A stretch of DNA of 64,000 nt from Rathayibacter_A sp036510655. GTDB lineage: Bacteria > Actinomycetota > Actinomycetes > Actinomycetales > Microbacteriaceae. Position 1 is the first letter of the stretch; the number at the start of each line of letters is the position of its first letter. Below are positions 62,869-64,000 of the stretch, one piece after another. Where the stretch lies: positions 27,669 through 91,668 of the forward strand of contig DATCDQ010000072.1 in NCBI GenBank assembly GCA_036510655.1, given 5' to 3'. The notes below the pieces were generated by a model. That model searched no databases. It saw nothing but the letters and a program-made list of their open reading frames with translations, and was not told the origin of the DNA. The position numbers and the translations under genes were made by a program.

Positions 62869-63101
62869 GCGGTCATGTCGGCGAGTTCGGTACGCTCCCA
62901 CTCGGCAACCTCCGCCGCGTAGAGCGCTGCACTCTTGCCCGACGTGTGGGCGATCGCAGTCTTGAGGTCGCTTAACCTATGTGCGCGCTCGTCTGCCTCG
63001 GCGAGGCGAGCCAGATGAGCACCCAAAGTTAGGCCATCTCGGGCAGCCTGCACCTTCAAGCGATCTCGCAGCTCGTCACTGACCTTGATCGTGGTAGTCA
63101 T
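62865..63101 (-). CDS. Ribbon-helix-helix antitoxin of the MazF-type toxin
   Basis: A 78-residue antitoxin: the N-terminal TTTIKVSDELRDRLKVQAA and DGLTLGAHLARLAE form an RHH domain; the acidic C-terminus (AEVAEWERTELAD) should wrap the toxin. It precedes the toxin gene, the classical order. The ATG at 63101 is 7 nt behind a TATACT box, so the message is probably leaderless. Confidence 0.85.
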   Translation of the reverse strand: MTTTIKVSDELRDRLKVQAARDGLTLGAHLARLAEADERAHRLSDLKTAIAHTSGKSAALYAAEVAEWERTELADMTA

Positions 63102-63113
63102 ACTTTGAGTATA
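63100..63113 (-). promoter_or_regulatory. Promoter -10 with inverted repeat for the MazEF-type pair
   Basis: On the minus strand TATACT (63113-63108) is a near-consensus -10. It is embedded in the inverted repeat ATACT-CAA-AGTAT (63112-63100), which reaches the A of the start codon. Autorepression by the antitoxin complex is the likely use. No good -35 is visible. Confidence 0.6.
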
Positions 63114-63214
63114 CCATCGTTGGCAGTACCGCCGGAATCAATCGCAGATGCGGAACGCTTGGGGGCTTACACTCTTGAGGGTGCAGGTCTCAATATCGAA
63201 AGCATTCCTTCTCT

Positions 63215-63694
63215 GTGAGGCTCCCCTTTTCTGACGCGCTGGCCAGCCGCTTGCGACGTTTGGAGGCCGCGGTTCAAGAGGTTGAGACGAGCGTCGACTG
63301 GGCAGACCCGGATCGCTGCCCGGACGCAGTCGCCATAGCACTCGATGCGTTGTACGACCTATGGGAGGCCTGGAAGAAGACAGCGAAGCTCAAGAACGCG
63401 GTGCAAGACTCGATCGTAACCGGCGACCCGGCCGGCGAGACAACGGCGGCTCTCGCCTTTGCTCGCGGCGGAAAGACGCACGGCCTGGTCGAGTTTGGTG
63501 CCTTCACCGACACCTTCTCCGATACCTTTTATTCACACTATGGGGTCTGGCGTTGGCAGGCGTACAGCGACGAGCGACGAGAATATGCCCGCCGGGCCGA
63601 GTGGTATGCAACAAGGGTGTGCGGCGAAGAAGTCCTGCCGCCATTTCGACTTGCATTGGCCTGGCTACGCGAGCGACCAGAGTTTCAAACTTGA
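63215..63694 (+). CDS. Hypothetical protein
   Basis: A 159-residue soluble protein, no recognised domain. The N-terminal half is helical (LASRLRRLEAAVQEVETSVDW, ALDALYDLWEAWKKTAKLKNAV); the second half is aromatic-rich (TDTFSDTFYSHYGVWRWQAY). The GTG at 63215 lacks a clear ribosome binding site. Its TGA is one base before the ATG of the next frame, so the two may be one operon. It could be a component of a defence or mobile locus, but nothing in the sequence proves it. Confidence 0.6.
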   Translation: MRLPFSDALASRLRRLEAAVQEVETSVDWADPDRCPDAVAIALDALYDLWEAWKKTAKLKNAVQDSIVTGDPAGETTAALAFARGGKTHGLVEFGAFTDTFSDTFYSHYGVWRWQAYSDERREYARRAEWYATRVCGEEVLPPFRLALAWLRERPEFQT

Positions 63695-63695
63695 G

Positions 63696-63905
63696 ATGGC
63701 CCGCGACATGCGTGCAGTCGCGGCAAGCACACGAACGATCAGCGCGGCGGCTGCTCAGCGGGACCTCCTACGGACACTCCCCGCCTTCACTGGCCTCGAT
63801 GTGTGGCTTTTGCCGAAAAGCGGCGGTGTTCTGTTGCCGCAGAATGGCGGTATCCCCGTCCGGGTCTGTCAAATTAACGGTGTAACTGGGTTGTTGTTGG
63901 GTTAG
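63696..63905 (+). pseudogene. Hypothetical gene truncated by an IS element
   Basis: An ATG at 63696 opens a frame (MARDMRAVAASTRTISAAAAQ, then LPAFTGLDVWLLPKSGG) directly behind the preceding gene. From about 63862 the codons are those of the IS256-type terminal repeat, and a stop follows at 63903-63905. The native 3' part is therefore displaced beyond the insertion, outside this window. Family unknown. Confidence 0.55.
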
Positions 63906-64000
63906 TTGCTGTGGGCGGACAGGCGCCCGTTGAAGGTGATGTCGAACGCGTTCAGGGCGCCTTTCCAGCGCTGCGTCCACCGGGCCCGGCCCTGACCGGT
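63861..64000 (-). mobile_element. IS256-family element, right end (continues beyond window)
   Basis: GGGTCTGTCAAATTAACGG at 63861 onward resembles the terminal inverted repeat of actinobacterial IS256-type elements, followed within 20 bp by the end of a transposase gene on the minus strand. The other end lies outside the window. Confidence 0.7.
63902..64000 (-). CDS. IS256-family transposase, C-terminal fragment (partial)
   Basis: The last 32 codons read TGQGRARWTQRWKGALNAFD then ITFNGRLSAHSN and TAA. The RW-x-x-RWK-x-ALNAF-x-I-x-F-x-GRL pattern is typical of the C-terminus of IS256/mutator transposases. The DDE catalytic core is outside the window, so integrity cannot be judged. Confidence 0.78.
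   Translation of the reverse strand, partial: TGQGRARWTQRWKGALNAFDITFNGRLSAHSN

Overview
The window looks like a chromosomal segment of a high-GC actinobacterium, most likely Microbacteriaceae. Support comes from strong G/C at third codon positions, frequent GTG starts, the gene families and neighbourhoods (fdxA-dapC, dapE/dapD, DUF3117, TatB, Mrp, TypA, efeUOB), and intergenic palindromes of a kind common in that family. No rRNA, tRNA or CRISPR array was recognised.

Bases 1-46,100 are mostly core chromosome with tight gene packing. In order: the end of a DEAD-box helicase, a UPF0158 protein, an HtrA-like protease, a PHP phosphoesterase, aminopeptidase P, a stress/membrane cluster (YflT-like, PRC/MgtE_N/CBS, DUF1003), Mrp, a PLP decarboxylase plus MFS pair, an ArsR-SRPBCC-MFS efflux operon, tatB, an O-methyltransferase, DUF3117, a GT-C-like membrane protein, three genes of the succinylase diaminopimelate branch (dapE, dapD, dapC), a penicillin-acylase-like hydrolase, citrate synthase, ferredoxin, the iron uptake operon efeUOB behind a DtxR/IdeR-like box, typA, a complete dipeptide/oligopeptide ABC transporter (dppA-B-C and a fused DF ATPase, with an antiparallel gene wedged in), and the glycine cleavage operon gcvT-H-P behind a tandem glycine riboswitch.

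Bases 46,100-53,400 are a decaying accessory zone. Intact small genes (YCII, RibD-C/DHFR-like, VapBC, RidA, S66 peptidase, VOC) alternate with broken ones: a RidA-DUF1697 pair, an esterase with one amber codon, an MFS fragment and a DUF1206 tail.

Bases 53,400-61,240 hold a thiamine salvage block under three separate TPP riboswitches: an ECF transporter (YkoE plus a YkoD-YkoC fusion), tenA-thiD-thiE-thiM, and an MFS transporter. There is no thiC or thiG here, so the locus appears to import and salvage hydroxymethylpyrimidine and thiazole. The block, together with a broken lipB, lies between two 84-bp direct repeats that differ at one base.

Bases 61,240-64,000 hold a small membrane protein, a MazEF-type toxin-antitoxin pair, two unknown genes (the second cut by an insertion) and the end of an IS256-family element running out of the window.

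I see no clearly new multi-gene system. The most unusual things are the palindrome lodged between the two glycine aptamers, a related palindrome read in frame inside gcvP, the repeat-bounded thiamine island with its TPP-controlled MFS carrier, the DppB with about six extra membrane helices, and the uncharacterised gene pair at 63.2-63.9 kb.
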